This document shows positions 17,795-28,119 of a stretch of 64,000 nucleotides of DNA, piece after piece; the stretch's first letter is position 1, and every line of letters starts with the position of its first letter. Where the stretch lies: positions 62,001 to 126,000 of the forward strand of contig NZ_FNZK01000010.1 in NCBI RefSeq assembly GCF_900109225.1, written 5' to 3'. The position numbers and the translations under genes were made by a program. The notes under the pieces were generated by a model. The model ran no database searches, was not told where the DNA came from, and saw only the letters and a program-made list of their open reading frames with translations. Source of the stretch: Propionispira arboris (GTDB lineage Bacteria > Bacillota > Negativicutes > Selenomonadales > Selenomonadaceae).

Positions 17795-18955
17795 ATGAGT
17801 GAAATATATTCATTATTAAATATAGGAAAAATTATTGCGGGACCAGGGAGTATAAAACAAATTAAAGATGTTGTAAGTGATTTTGGAGCGGAAAATATTG
17901 TTATTATTACGGACCAAGGCGTATGGAAAACAGGTTTGGTAGATAAACCAAAACAAATTCTGGAGTCAGCAGGAATTCATGTACATGTAATCAATGACAC
18001 GCCGCCGGAGCCCTCGGTGGAACAAGTCAATGCGATTTTTACACAGGCGAATAAATTTGCTTGCCAAATGATTATCGGGATTGGCGGCGGTAGTTCGATG
18101 GATACGGCGAAATTGGTTTCTCTGCTACTGACAAATAAAATTAACTTAGATGATTTAGTAAAAGGAAAAGTAAAAATAACATATCGCGGTGTACCGACTT
18201 TAATGATTCCTACGACAGCTGGAACCGGCTCTGAAGCGACGCCAAATGCAATTGTTTTGGTACCGGAAGACGACTTAAAAGTTGGTATTGTAAGTGATAA
18301 AATGGTTTCTGATTGTGTTATTTTAGATCCTGAAATGACGACTGGTCTGCCGAAACATATTACTGCCAATACAGGAATGGATGCACTTTGTCATGCAATT
18401 GAATGTTATATTTCAAAAAAAGCAAATCCGTTCAGTGATACTTTTGCACTAAAAGCCGTAAGTTTGATTTCACGCAGCATTCGTACGGCATATAATGATG
18501 GGGAAAATTTAGCAGCACGTGAAGATATGCTTCTGGGGGCAACTTTTGGTGGAATTTCGATTGCAACATCCAGCACTACAGCGGTACATGCACTTTCTTA
18601 TCCACTTGGCGGTAAGTATCATATTCCTCATGGTTTATCAAATGCTATTTTGCTGCCAAGTGTCATGGAGTTTAATTTGGATGTCTGTGAGGATAAATTC
18701 AAAGATATTGCTGTTGCTATGGGGCTTGATGTGACGAATTGTACAACTCGTCAGGCGGCAGAGAAGATGATTGCTAATTTATATTCTATGATAAAAGATA
18801 TGCATGTGACATGTGATTTAAGAGAAAAGGGTATTAATGAAAAAGTACTTGATGAACTTATTGATGCTGCATCTAAAGTAACGCGTCTTTTAGATAACAA
18901 TCCTAAAATTGTAACGAAAAATGATATGCGGATGATTTATAAGAAATTATTGTAA
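17795..18955 (+). CDS. Iron-containing alcohol dehydrogenase
   Basis: About 386 residues from ATG 17795; GGAG at 17782-17785 decides this start over the in-frame TTG at 17780. The group III dehydrogenase motifs are present: GGGSSMDTAK for the cofactor, PTTAGTGSEATPNA, and metal-ligand regions MDALCHAIECY and HALSYPLGGKYHIPHG. The family reduces aldehydes or ketones such as lactaldehyde or semialdehydes with NAD(P)H. In this operon it may reduce an aldehyde released by the DapA-like lyase, a use inferred only from context. Confidence 0.9.
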   Translation: MSEIYSLLNIGKIIAGPGSIKQIKDVVSDFGAENIVIITDQGVWKTGLVDKPKQILESAGIHVHVINDTPPEPSVEQVNAIFTQANKFACQMIIGIGGGSSMDTAKLVSLLLTNKINLDDLVKGKVKITYRGVPTLMIPTTAGTGSEATPNAIVLVPEDDLKVGIVSDKMVSDCVILDPEMTTGLPKHITANTGMDALCHAIECYISKKANPFSDTFALKAVSLISRSIRTAYNDGENLAAREDMLLGATFGGISIATSSTTAVHALSYPLGGKYHIPHGLSNAILLPSVMEFNLDVCEDKFKDIAVAMGLDVTNCTTRQAAEKMIANLYSMIKDMHVTCDLREKGINEKVLDELIDAASKVTRLLDNNPKIVTKNDMRMIYKKLL

Positions 18956-18989
18956 AGGGTACAATAAAGATGTTGTTTATATAAGTTAA

Positions 18990-19033
18990 ATACAATCTGT
19001 AGGGTTTCTTCTTTTTTGACCTGCAGATTGTAT
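18990..19033 (+). repeat. 14-bp inverted repeat between the alcohol dehydrogenase and transporter genes
   Basis: ATACAATCTGTAGG (18990-19003) and CCTGCAGATTGTAT (19020-19033) pair along 14 bp with one G-T wobble and a T-rich 16-nt loop. No T-run follows, so it is not a standard terminator. It may be an mRNA end structure that sets the transporter's expression level, or an operator. Confidence 0.65.
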
Positions 19034-19135
19034 ATCATATCGGAAAAATGGATTAATGATATATATGATTATTCAAAGTTGTGTAAATATTGAGTAAACT
19101 CTATTGATTTACGTAAACATAGAGAGGAGAATAGT

Positions 19136-20449
19136 ATGATGAGTGAATTAAATGTTGAAACGAAAGTAAATGCTGCTATGCTTACGGTGCAAGAAAAGAC
19201 TGGATTTCGTTGGAAAGTTGCAATTATGATGTGGGGAGCCATTGCGATTAATTATTTTGATCGCACAAATTTATCAGCAGCAGCGCCGATGATTATGAAA
19301 GAATTTGATTTTACAGCTACGGAAATGGGCTTTATTATGTCGGCTTTCTTCTTTAGCTATACCTTATGCCAAATTCCATCAGGGTGGCTTGCAGATAAGT
19401 TTGGACAAAAAACGCTGCTTGGAGGATCGGTTGCATCGTGGTCTTGTGCAACGATGTTAATGGCAGCTGGACAAGGATTGATATCATTTATTGCAATCCG
19501 TATTTTGCTTGGAATCGGTGAAGCCGGTGCATACCCTTGCAATGCGGGAATTGTTTCAAAGTGGTTTCCAGATCGTGAACGGGCAAGGGCAACCGTTATT
19601 TTTGATAGCGGGAATAAATGTGGGACAGCTTTTGCTATGCCAATTATTGTTTGGATGATGATTACATTTGGCTGGAAAGTACCATTTATTGTTTCGGGTG
19701 CATTAGGAATAGTTTGGGTGTTAATTTGGCTAAAATATTATACAGATCCAGAAAAAAGTCAGTATGCAAATCAAGCGGAAATAGAGTATATTCGTGACGG
19801 ACAAGCAGTTAAAGACGGGTTAGATAATAAAATGCCTTTGAAATGGTATCAATTATTACGGTATAGAAATATTCGGGCTATGTGTATAGGATTTTTTATG
19901 TCAAATTACGCTATTTATTTCTATATTACTTGGTTTCCAACTTATTTAGTGCAATCACGCGGAATGAGTCTTATGAAAATGGGATTTGTAGCCATGATAC
20001 CACCACTTGTCGGTTTGATCGTGGGGTTTATTACAGCTTTTTTAGCGGATTATTTATACAGTAAAGGGTATTCAAAAACGAAAGTAAGAAAAAATAATTT
20101 AGTATGTGGGATGCTTTTGGCATCATCAATTGTTTTTGTGAATTTTATTCAAAGTGATGTGGCGGCCGTGGCATTATTGACGTTATCGTATTGCGGAATT
20201 GCCTGTGCAGGCCCTGCGTTGTGGACCTTGCCAGGAGATGTTGCTCCTAAAAATATGACGTCAACGGTAGGTGCATTGCAAAATTGTGTTTCAAATGTTG
20301 GTGGAATATTAGGACCGATTATCACAGGCTGGATTGTTACAACAACAGGATCCTTTGAGATGGCGATGGTGGTAACAGCTGGAGCTACGCTAATTGGTGC
20401 TATAAATTATGCTTTTTACTTAGGTGAGGTAAAACGTATCGAAGTTTAG
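19136..20449 (+). CDS. MFS transporter of the anion:cation symporter (hexuronate/galactonate) type
   Basis: 437 residues, about 12 hydrophobic segments. NYFDRTNLSAAAPMIMKEF in the first helix region and the loop GWLADKFGQKTLLGG are typical of the ACS family that takes up sugar acids such as galactonate, glucarate and hexuronates. As the last gene of the acid-sugar group it is the likely substrate importer. RBS AGAGAGGAG precedes ATG 19136; ATG 19139 is an alternative. It is followed by a terminator. Confidence 0.92.
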   Translation: MMSELNVETKVNAAMLTVQEKTGFRWKVAIMMWGAIAINYFDRTNLSAAAPMIMKEFDFTATEMGFIMSAFFFSYTLCQIPSGWLADKFGQKTLLGGSVASWSCATMLMAAGQGLISFIAIRILLGIGEAGAYPCNAGIVSKWFPDRERARATVIFDSGNKCGTAFAMPIIVWMMITFGWKVPFIVSGALGIVWVLIWLKYYTDPEKSQYANQAEIEYIRDGQAVKDGLDNKMPLKWYQLLRYRNIRAMCIGFFMSNYAIYFYITWFPTYLVQSRGMSLMKMGFVAMIPPLVGLIVGFITAFLADYLYSKGYSKTKVRKNNLVCGMLLASSIVFVNFIQSDVAAVALLTLSYCGIACAGPALWTLPGDVAPKNMTSTVGALQNCVSNVGGILGPIITGWIVTTTGSFEMAMVVTAGATLIGAINYAFYLGEVKRIEV

Positions 20450-20499
20450 TCAGGATATGAATTGTATTCATTTGAATAGTAAATTTTAAATCAATTTTG

Positions 20500-20534
20500 T
20501 AAAAACGCGCTTTCCTATAGGAAGGGCGTTTTTA
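20500..20534 (+). terminator. Rho-independent terminator closing the acid-sugar gene group
   Basis: AAAAACGC and GCGTTTTT flank an inner CTTTCCT/AGGAAG stem with a very short loop, followed by T. Confidence 0.85.
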
Positions 20535-20567
20535 TGAAGTTGAATATAGTTTAGGAGAAGTTGTAAA

Positions 20568-22529
20568 ATGAGTGTAAAAAAGAAATTATTAATCATTATG
20601 ATGTTGATGAGTTTTATACCATTAATTGTGCTATCTGTTGTTTCGGTACGGTATTTGAGTACGAAGCTGGAGGAGGAAACGATTAATCAGTGTGAAGATT
20701 TAGCCGAGAACATTAATTTACAAATTAATGGATACCTTGATAAATCTTTTATTGCTATTAAATCAATTGCGGCAAATCCAACGGTGCAAGCTTTTGATTT
20801 ACCAAATGTAAAAACTTATCTCCTGCAAGTGCAAAAAGTTTATACGGAAAATTCATTTTCTTTGGATGATACAAAGGGAAATCAGGTTGTAAGAGGCGAT
20901 GCTATTCCTCTTGCGAATATTTGGGAACGTCCTTTTTACCAAACAGCACTTAATGGGCAGGATGAGGTGATATCTGGTGTTGTTTTTAGTAAAAATTCTA
21001 ATCGTTTTGTTGTAAACATTGTCACACCGGTTCGTAATCCCGACAATAACAGCGTGATTGGTATTATGCAAGGTTCAATTACGCTTACGAAAATTAGTGA
21101 GTTTGTAACAAATTTATCTAAAAATGGAACAGTGGCTTATGTTATTGATAGTGAAGGTAAAATATTAGCTCACCCTGACCAGACGATGGTGAAAGATCGA
21201 ACGGATATGAATGATGCAGATTTTGTAAGACAAGCATTAGCGGATAAAAAAAGTGGATTTGTTAAATTAGAAGACAACAATTCAGGTGCAAAACTAGTTA
21301 CGTATGTTTATGATGATAGGACTGGCTGGCTGATCTGCTTAGAAACGCCTTATAGTATTATTACGGCAAAAACACAATCTTTATTGCTTATAATAGGGTT
21401 AGTCACTATAGGTGCTTTGCTCTGCACGGGAGTATTGGCATTTTTCATTGCCAACAGCTTTTCAAAACCAATTTTGAAAATGCAGCAGATCGCAAGTAAA
21501 ATAGCAGAAGGTGATCTTAAGCAAACAATAGATATCCAATCAAACGATGAAATTGGTTTATTAGCAAGTGCTTTTACTGCTATGGTAAGAAATTTGAAAA
21601 AACTAATTGGGCAAGTGCAGGAAAATTCGCAACAGTTAGCAGCTTCATCTGAGGAATTGACAGCAACTACGGAACAATCAGCAACGGCAGTTAATCAAGT
21701 TGCAACATCTATTGCCAAAGTGGTGCAAGATACAGAGAAGCAGTCTACCATAGTAAATGCGACAACGAATACTGTAAAAAAAATGTCGCAGGACATTCAT
21801 CATGCTGCGGACAATGCTGAGCAGGTTAATGCAAATTCAATGAATGCCGTTAATGCAGCTCAGGATGGTGGGACATTTGTTGAATCCGCGATTAAAAAAA
21901 TGGTGGATATTGAACAAACCGTAGGGAGCTCTGCTGCGGCTATTGAAAAGCTTGGTGATCGATCAAAAGAAATCGGACAGATTATAGATACTATTTCTGG
22001 GATTGCGGGACAAACCAATCTGTTGGCATTAAATGCAGCAATTGAAGCTGCACGAGCCGGAGAACAAGGTCGTGGCTTTGCTGTTGTGGCTGAAGAAGTG
22101 CGCAAATTGGCGGAGCAGTCTCAAGATGCTGCAAAGCAAATTGCTGTTTTGATTGAGAAAATTCAATCTGAAACAAATCTGGCAGTAGCGTCAATGCAAA
22201 ATGGTACAGAGGCAGTACAGTCCGGCACAGGGGTTATTAATATGGTCGGACAAAGTTTTACAACCATTATTCAAGCGATAAGAGAATTGGCAGAGCAAGT
22301 TGGCGATACGTCTAAGGTTATTGGAGAGTTAGATAAGGATAGTCAAAATGTTGTTATCTCAATGCAGCAGATCAATGAATTGACTCAGCATACAACGGAT
22401 GAAATGCAAACGGTTTCAGCCGCAACCGAAGAACAGTCTGCATCTATGGAGGAAATTGCTTCCGCTAGTGAGAGCTTGTCAAAAATGGCTCAAAAATTAC
22501 AAGAGGCAGTTAGTAAATTTCATATTTAA
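20568..22529 (+). CDS. Methyl-accepting chemotaxis protein with periplasmic dCache domain
   Basis: 653 residues. TM1 about 7-29, a periplasmic dCache-type sensor about 35-270, TM2 about 272-295, HAMP about 297-350, and a long signalling domain with the tip [20 protein letters not shown]. The C-terminal [17 protein letters not shown] is a usual end for Firmicutes receptors. It follows the acid-sugar transporter after a terminator, so it may detect the same nutrient, but the ligand is not readable. It is bounded by strong terminators on both sides. Confidence 0.93.
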   Translation: MSVKKKLLIIMMLMSFIPLIVLSVVSVRYLSTKLEEETINQCEDLAENINLQINGYLDKSFIAIKSIAANPTVQAFDLPNVKTYLLQVQKVYTENSFSLDDTKGNQVVRGDAIPLANIWERPFYQTALNGQDEVISGVVFSKNSNRFVVNIVTPVRNPDNNSVIGIMQGSITLTKISEFVTNLSKNGTVAYVIDSEGKILAHPDQTMVKDRTDMNDADFVRQALADKKSGFVKLEDNNSGAKLVTYVYDDRTGWLICLETPYSIITAKTQSLLLIIGLVTIGALLCTGVLAFFIANSFSKPILKMQQIASKIAEGDLKQTIDIQSNDEIGLLASAFTAMVRNLKKLIGQVQENSQQLAASSEELTATTEQSATAVNQVATSIAKVVQDTEKQSTIVNATTNTVKKMSQDIHHAADNAEQVNANSMNAVNAAQDGGTFVESAIKKMVDIEQTVGSSAAAIEKLGDRSKEIGQIIDTISGIAGQTNLLALNAAIEAARAGEQGRGFAVVAEEVRKLAEQSQDAAKQIAVLIEKIQSETNLAVASMQNGTEAVQSGTGVINMVGQSFTTIIQAIRELAEQVGDTSKVIGELDKDSQNVVISMQQINELTQHTTDEMQTVSAATEEQSASMEEIASASESLSKMAQKLQEAVSKFHI

Positions 22530-22562
22530 ATCCATATAGGAAATAAAAGGTGATAGCTGTAA

Positions 22563-22604
22563 TGCATCCCTACAGATGAAAATCCATCTGTAGGGGTGCA
22601 TTTT
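22563..22604 (+). terminator. Strong terminator after the first dCache chemoreceptor
   Basis: TGCATCCCTACAGATG and CATCTGTAGGGGTGCA form a 16-bp stem with one wobble, followed by TTTTATT. Confidence 0.9.
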
Positions 22605-22750
22605 ATTATGAAAACAGAATAAGTTTACGTTATAGGGACATTTTGTTATAATTGTATTATGATGAATAAACTATAGCCTTTTTCCATGTTGTGAAATTGT
22701 ATGGAGTGATTCTTAGTTTAAGCAAATAATACAAATAGGACAGGTGAATA

Positions 22751-24715
22751 ATGGGAATTAAACAGAAATTTTTTCTTTTGGCAGGTATCGTTGGTGTAGT
22801 ATTAGCCATTGTGTCAGGAATTGGGTATTATACAGCCCAACGACATTTGACAGCAAGTATTGAACAAGGAATGGCAGCAACGGTGGACTTTAAAGCAACG
22901 GAAATCGATGGATGGCTCAATTCAAAAACTCAGGTAGCCGTTGCATCGGCTAAAATTTTACATAATCTTGATGATACCATCGGCTCGATGCGTGAAATAA
23001 TGAGTTCAATGGATGGTGATAGTGAAATCGATGAACTTACGAACGGGAACGAGAACGGGCTTTTTATGACGTGGAAGAGTGGGAATGTTACGACAGTCGA
23101 TCCACGTGCCAGAGGGTGGTATAAAGATGCAAAAACAGCGGGAAAACTCATTTTTACAGACGCATATCAAGGGGCAAGCAATAATAAAGTTGTTGTTTCC
23201 GCCGCCGTTCCTTATAATGATAAAACAGGTGTTTTTCGTGGGGCTATTTGCGAAGATATATCTTTGGGAGTTTTGACGCAGCAAGTTGCGACGATTCAAT
23301 ATAAAGGTGAAGGCAGTGGAATCATCCTTGAAAAGACAGGTAAAATCCTTGCTTCGTCGGATGCGAATGAAACATTTAAAGATATTCAAAGCAATGCAAC
23401 GTTGAAAGATCATTTTCAAGAAATGTTAAAAAATAATACAGGCAGTTTTAAAGTTGAACAAAATGGTGTTCCAGCAGTTTTTGCTTATTCTAAAGTAAAA
23501 AGTACTGGATGGATCGTGGGAATGACAATTCCGGAGAGTGTTATTTATAGCGAATTAAATTCCTTGAAAATCACGTATACTGTTTTAACGATTATTGGTA
23601 TTGTTTTAATGGTATTCTTAAGTTTGAAGTTTTCCGGGACTATTACAAAATCGATTATTGATTTAACGAAACATGCCGATGAGCTGGCCAAAGGAAATCT
23701 GCGTGTTAAAGATTTGACAATTGATTCGAATGATGAAATTGGTCATTTGATGAATGCTTTCAACGTAATGAGTAAAAATGTGCGGAATCTTATTGCGAAA
23801 ATGGCGACGACATCTGAGCAGGTTGCAGCTTCTTCTGAGGAACTTACAGCGGGCGCAGGTCAATCGGCAGAAGCGGCAAATCACGTGGCAGCTACGATTG
23901 AACATGTTTCTGATGGCATGAATAGTCAAATGCAAACAATTGAGCAGGCAACGGTTCATATTGAATCGATGGTGATGGAGATTGCCGAAGCGGCTGATAA
24001 GACTGAGTCGGTGAATCAAATTTCTGTTCAGACAGCGGATGCGGCGCAGAGTGGGGAAAATCTTTTGAATGAAGCGATTACCCAAATGGATCAGATTGAA
24101 ACATCGGTGACGCAGTCAGCTGTGGTTGTTGAGAATTTAGGCGAAAATTCACAGCAAATTGGGAAAATTGTTGAGGTTATTTCAAGCATTGCCGCCCAGA
24201 CTAATTTGCTGGCATTAAATGCAGCAATTGAAGCGGCTCGAGCTGGAGAAGCCGGACGTGGCTTTTCTGTGGTAGCTGAAGAGGTTCGAAAACTCGCGGA
24301 ACAATCACAAAAAGCAACAGAAGAAATTAAAAATTTAATCCTCAAAATTCAAGGTGATACAAGACAAGCGGTCTCAACGATGGGGATTGGAACGAGCAAC
24401 GTGAAAACGGGGGCCGCAGCAATTCGTAATGTTGGTACACAGTTTGCCAATATTTTTTCAATGGTTAATGATATTCGTGATCGCATGACAGAAATTGCCG
24501 GTTCAGTGCAAGGGGTGTCTATCGGCAGCCAGAAAATTGTTGAAGCTATTATGAATGTAGATAGTGTGAGTCGTGATACGGCGGGGCAGACGCAGTCTAT
24601 TTCTGCGGCGACACAAGAGCAATCCGCTTCGATGGAAGAAATTGCATCGGCATCGCAGGCATTGGCACAAATGGCAGAAGCCATGCAGGAAACAATTCAT
24701 AAATTTAAAATATAA
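22751..24715 (+). CDS. Methyl-accepting chemotaxis protein with periplasmic dCache domain (second copy)
   Basis: 654 residues with the same plan as its neighbour: TM1 about 7-28, dCache sensor with [16 protein letters not shown] near residues 117-132 (a dCache signature), TM2 about 275-297, HAMP, and a signalling domain with tip [20 protein letters not shown]. The sensor region is clearly different from the neighbouring receptor, so the two should detect different ligands. RBS AGGACAGG precedes ATG 22751. Confidence 0.93.
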   Translation: MGIKQKFFLLAGIVGVVLAIVSGIGYYTAQRHLTASIEQGMAATVDFKATEIDGWLNSKTQVAVASAKILHNLDDTIGSMREIMSSMDGDSEIDELTNGNENGLFMTWKSGNVTTVDPRARGWYKDAKTAGKLIFTDAYQGASNNKVVVSAAVPYNDKTGVFRGAICEDISLGVLTQQVATIQYKGEGSGIILEKTGKILASSDANETFKDIQSNATLKDHFQEMLKNNTGSFKVEQNGVPAVFAYSKVKSTGWIVGMTIPESVIYSELNSLKITYTVLTIIGIVLMVFLSLKFSGTITKSIIDLTKHADELAKGNLRVKDLTIDSNDEIGHLMNAFNVMSKNVRNLIAKMATTSEQVAASSEELTAGAGQSAEAANHVAATIEHVSDGMNSQMQTIEQATVHIESMVMEIAEAADKTESVNQISVQTADAAQSGENLLNEAITQMDQIETSVTQSAVVVENLGENSQQIGKIVEVISSIAAQTNLLALNAAIEAARAGEAGRGFSVVAEEVRKLAEQSQKATEEIKNLILKIQGDTRQAVSTMGIGTSNVKTGAAAIRNVGTQFANIFSMVNDIRDRMTEIAGSVQGVSIGSQKIVEAIMNVDSVSRDTAGQTQSISAATQEQSASMEEIASASQALAQMAEAMQETIHKFKI

Positions 24716-24718
24716 AAA

Positions 24719-24748
24719 TAAAAAAGCAGCATTTATGCTGCTTTTTTG
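24719..24748 (+). terminator. Rho-independent terminator after the second dCache chemoreceptor
   Basis: AAAAAGCAGCAT and ATGCTGCTTTTTT with a 2-nt centre, ending in T6. Confidence 0.9.
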
Positions 24749-24860
24749 CTTGCATAACCTGGTTTTGCTGGATTTCGTAAAGAAAAGTTACAGTTATATA
24801 ATGGATTGTGGTAATATAATAAAGTGTAATTGAAATAGAGAAATGAGGGAGATCTTATAG

Positions 24861-26213
24861 ATGGAACAAGAGATTAGGCAAATGAAACGAGGTTTGAAAA
24901 ATCGCCATATGCAAATGATCGCCTTGGGTGGAGCAATTGGTACGGGTCTTTTTTATGGATCGGCACCAACGATTGCCATGGCAGGGCCGGCTATTACATT
25001 ATCCTATCTTATCGGTGGGGTAATTATATTTTTTATTATGCGGATGCTTGGTGAAATGGCAGTGGAAGAACCTGTATCTGGTTCTTTTAGTTATTATGCA
25101 ACGAAATATTGGGGTGAGTTTCCCGGATTTTTATCGGGTTGGAATTATTGGTTTAATTATGTGATTGTAAGCATGGCGGAACTTACGGCTGTTGGTATTT
25201 ATATGAATTATTGGTTTCCTGATTTACCGCAATGGACTTCGGCATTGACGTGTCTTATTGTGATTACAATTGTCAATTTGATCAATGTTCGTATGTATGG
25301 TGAATTTGAATTCTGGGCAGCCATTGTTAAAGTGGTGGCCATTGTTTGTATGATTATTTTTGGACTTTATATTATTTTTACACAAATGGGGCCTTTCCCT
25401 AATAATTTGAGTAATTTATGGCAATATGGCGGATATATGCCACATGGTATCGGGGGTATTGCCATGTCATTGGTTATTGTCATGTTTTCTTTTGGTGGGA
25501 TTGAACTGATTGGTATCACGGCTGGTGAAGCAGCGGAACCGACAAAGACGATTCCAAAGGCCATCAATCAGGTAATTTGGCGTATTCTGATTTTTTATAT
25601 TGGTACACTTGCAGTACTTATGACACTGTATCCATGGAATAAAATCGGCATGGAAGCCAGTCCCTTTGTTCAGATTTTTTCTAATATTGGCATTCCGGCA
25701 GCGGCTAATCTTCTAAATATTGTTGTCCTCACCGCCGCTGTGTCAGTATACAATAGTGCAATTTACAGCAACTCACGAATGTTGTTTGGTTTGGCATCAC
25801 AGTCCAATGCCCCGGAATCATTCAAATCCTTATCGAAAAATGGTGTTCCGGTGCGGGGAATTTTTGTTTCTTCAGGGGTTACCTTGATTGTAGTCGTGAT
25901 GAATTATTTCTTTCCTGGTAAAGTTTTTATGTATTTGATTTCCATTGCGGTTGCTGCGGTTGTGGTCAGTTGGTTTGTCATTGTTGTAACGCATATGAAA
26001 TATCGTAGGCTTCGGGAAAAACAAAATACGGTCAAGCAGATTCGTTTTAAATCATTAGGCTATCCTTTCATCAATTATCTTTGCCTGGTTTTTTTAGCAA
26101 TGATCGTTGTACTTATGACCCAGGTTGAGGATATGCAGCTTGCAGTTGCCTTACTTCCTGTATGGATCTTATTATTATGGGGCGGTTTTAAACTTAAACA
26201 TCGCCATAAATAA
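24861..26213 (+). CDS. Amino acid permease (APC superfamily, ProY/GabP-like)
   Basis: 450 residues, about 12 membrane segments. The N-terminal MKRGLKNRHMQMIALGGAIG, the following GTGLF and the SGSFSYYA segment are hallmark APC amino-acid transporter sequences. The FGGIELIGITAGEAAEPTKT region corresponds to the conserved helix 6 area. It is a proton-coupled importer; which amino acid cannot be stated. Single gene between two terminators. Confidence 0.92.
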   Translation: MEQEIRQMKRGLKNRHMQMIALGGAIGTGLFYGSAPTIAMAGPAITLSYLIGGVIIFFIMRMLGEMAVEEPVSGSFSYYATKYWGEFPGFLSGWNYWFNYVIVSMAELTAVGIYMNYWFPDLPQWTSALTCLIVITIVNLINVRMYGEFEFWAAIVKVVAIVCMIIFGLYIIFTQMGPFPNNLSNLWQYGGYMPHGIGGIAMSLVIVMFSFGGIELIGITAGEAAEPTKTIPKAINQVIWRILIFYIGTLAVLMTLYPWNKIGMEASPFVQIFSNIGIPAAANLLNIVVLTAAVSVYNSAIYSNSRMLFGLASQSNAPESFKSLSKNGVPVRGIFVSSGVTLIVVVMNYFFPGKVFMYLISIAVAAVVVSWFVIVVTHMKYRRLREKQNTVKQIRFKSLGYPFINYLCLVFLAMIVVLMTQVEDMQLAVALLPVWILLLWGGFKLKHRHK

Positions 26214-26218
26214 AAACA

Positions 26219-26270
26219 AAAATAAAACGAGATAAACTCATTTGAGTTTTTCTCGTTTTATTTTTGTTAT
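26219..26270. terminator. Bidirectional terminator between permease and EamA transporter
   Basis: AAATAAAACGAGA and TCTCGTTTTATTT pair, with an inner AAACTC/GAGTTT stem. A-rich on the left and T-rich on the right. Confidence 0.88.
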
Positions 26271-27151
26271 TTTTTTTTCGCTAAGATGAAAACAGTGCTT
26301 AAAATACATAAACCGCCAATATAATCCATAAACCCAAACGGAATATTTAGCAATATAATCGATAAAAAGACAGCGGAGAATGGCTCTAAGGAGGCAATAG
26401 TACTGGTTTCTGTTGGCAGGATATATTTAATACTCTCTAAATAAGCCCAAAAAGCAATGACTGTACCAAAGATAATGACAAAAGCAAGTCCCAGGCCAGC
26501 ACCCAGGTCAAATTGACCGACAAATTTCCAAGGCGGCGCGATTGGACTCATGGCAACACCCCCGATGAGCATGCCCCAGCCAATAACCAAGGGGGACCGC
26601 CAGCGACTGAGCAGACCTTTTGGCTGAATGGTATAAAAAGCAGCACTGAAAGCGGAGGTGATACCCCAAAATAGTGCCAGTGGTGAGATCGCCAGTGAAT
26701 GGAAATCTCCTTTTGTTACCAAAAGAAGTGTACCTAGCATTGCTAGAAAAATAGAAATAATTTCAAGAAATTGTGGACATCTTTTGTAGCGTACGGCGAT
26801 ATAACCCACGATGATTACCGGCATGAGGTATTGTAGAATCGTCGCTGTAGCAGCATTGCCGTGCTGAATTGCAGCATAATAGGTGTATTGTACGCTGAGC
26901 ATGCCGACGACACCAAATAAAAGCAGCTGATGTCGATCCAAACGATTTTGCCATATGGTAAAAATATCCCCAAAGTGCGTGACCGAATCGATGCTCAGCA
27001 AGATAAGCCCCGAGCAAAGTAGGCGCACTACGACTAACCATTCGGCACTGAACTGCTTATCATGGAGCAAATATTGACCGGCGACACCAGAAGCTCCCCA
27101 AAAAATAGCACCTAATGCTACTAAACAATATCCTTTTGTACGATCCGTCAT
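26267..27151 (-). CDS. EamA (drug/metabolite transporter) family permease
   Basis: About 294 residues with ten hydrophobic segments in two homologous five-helix halves, as in the EamA/RhaT family (GAIFWGASGVAGQYLL in helix 1; TETSTIASLEPFSAVFLSII in helix 9). ATG 27151 is chosen because GAAAGGGC lies about 8 nt before it; an upstream in-frame ATG at 27178 has no RBS. Probably exports metabolites; substrate unknown. A second EamA gene is at 28846. Confidence 0.88.
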   Translation of the reverse strand: MTDRTKGYCLVALGAIFWGASGVAGQYLLHDKQFSAEWLVVVRLLCSGLILLSIDSVTHFGDIFTIWQNRLDRHQLLLFGVVGMLSVQYTYYAAIQHGNAATATILQYLMPVIIVGYIAVRYKRCPQFLEIISIFLAMLGTLLLVTKGDFHSLAISPLALFWGITSAFSAAFYTIQPKGLLSRWRSPLVIGWGMLIGGVAMSPIAPPWKFVGQFDLGAGLGLAFVIIFGTVIAFWAYLESIKYILPTETSTIASLEPFSAVFLSIILLNIPFGFMDYIGGLCILSTVFILAKKK

Positions 27152-27225
27152 AAAAAAAGCCCTTTCATTGTAAAACATAAAAATAATTCGTTTATCTGTT
27201 GAGTGGAAACAATACTAAAAGCATT

Positions 27226-28104
27226 TTATTCGTTAATCATCACAGCAAAACTGCAAGTGAATTTGTTGTTTGGTGGAAGCACTAAGATGCCTTCTTTCGT
27301 TTTTAAATCACCAGTGAAGTCATCATAATCAGCATGTCCATGCCAAGGTTCTAAGCAAAGAAATGGTGCACCGCTTTTGGGAGCCCAAATGCCGAAGAAC
27401 GGAAATTCATGAAAGTCCATCGTTAAAGATTTTTTAGAGTGTTTGGATTTTAATGAAACCGTTGCTGATTTTAAGGAATCAAAAATCAAAGCATCTTTTT
27501 CAAATAAGTCTTTGTGCAGCGGGAGTTTTTTTGTATCGATTAAATAAGGTGTATGCTGATGTGTCAAAAAACCTTTATCGCTTAAGGGAATGATGGAGGC
27601 AGTTTCTTTTTCACTAAATTCCAAAAAGCAATCATCCAAATCATCTGCCGGATCAATTGGACACATAAAAGCGGGATGTGCTCCTACAGAAAAGAGCAGT
27701 TGCTCAGAAGCTGGATTTTGGACACTCAAGGTCGTTTTAACGCCATGATCCTGCAGTGTATAGGTGACTTGAAAGATGAATTCAAAGGGATATATCGTGA
27801 GTGACTGGGGGGATGATTTTAACTCAAAGGTTAGCATTTGTGGTCCTTGTTTAATTAAGTTGAATTCAGATGTTCTTGCCAGTCCGTGTTGCGGCAGTTC
27901 ATATATTTTTTCATTGACACGGTATTTGTTATTGATGCAGCGTCCCACAATTGGAAAAAGAAGCGGCGCATGATATTTCCAATAGTTTGGATTGCCGTGC
28001 CAAAGATATTCGGTACCCGTTTTTTTGCTGTATAAAGAATGGAGCTCACCACCATGTTCAGAGGTGGTTAATAGGAAGGTATCATTTTCCACAGTATAAA
28101 GCAT
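27226..28104 (-). CDS. Aldose 1-epimerase (mutarotase) family protein, LacX-like
   Basis: 292 residues with the galactose-mutarotase beta-sandwich pattern: SEHGGELHSLYSKKTGTEYLW, APLLFPIVGR, the catalytic-region VGAHPAF and LCLEPWHGHAD. These interconvert sugar anomers or bind hexose-6-phosphates. It is 15 bp downstream of a HAD phosphatase/mutase gene on the same strand, which suggests a small sugar-handling operon. Start ATG 28104 with GGAGATGATG in front. Confidence 0.88.
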   Translation of the reverse strand: MLYTVENDTFLLTTSEHGGELHSLYSKKTGTEYLWHGNPNYWKYHAPLLFPIVGRCINNKYRVNEKIYELPQHGLARTSEFNLIKQGPQMLTFELKSSPQSLTIYPFEFIFQVTYTLQDHGVKTTLSVQNPASEQLLFSVGAHPAFMCPIDPADDLDDCFLEFSEKETASIIPLSDKGFLTHQHTPYLIDTKKLPLHKDLFEKDALIFDSLKSATVSLKSKHSKKSLTMDFHEFPFFGIWAPKSGAPFLCLEPWHGHADYDDFTGDLKTKEGILVLPPNNKFTCSFAVMINE

Positions 28105-28119
28105 GAATCATCATCTCCA

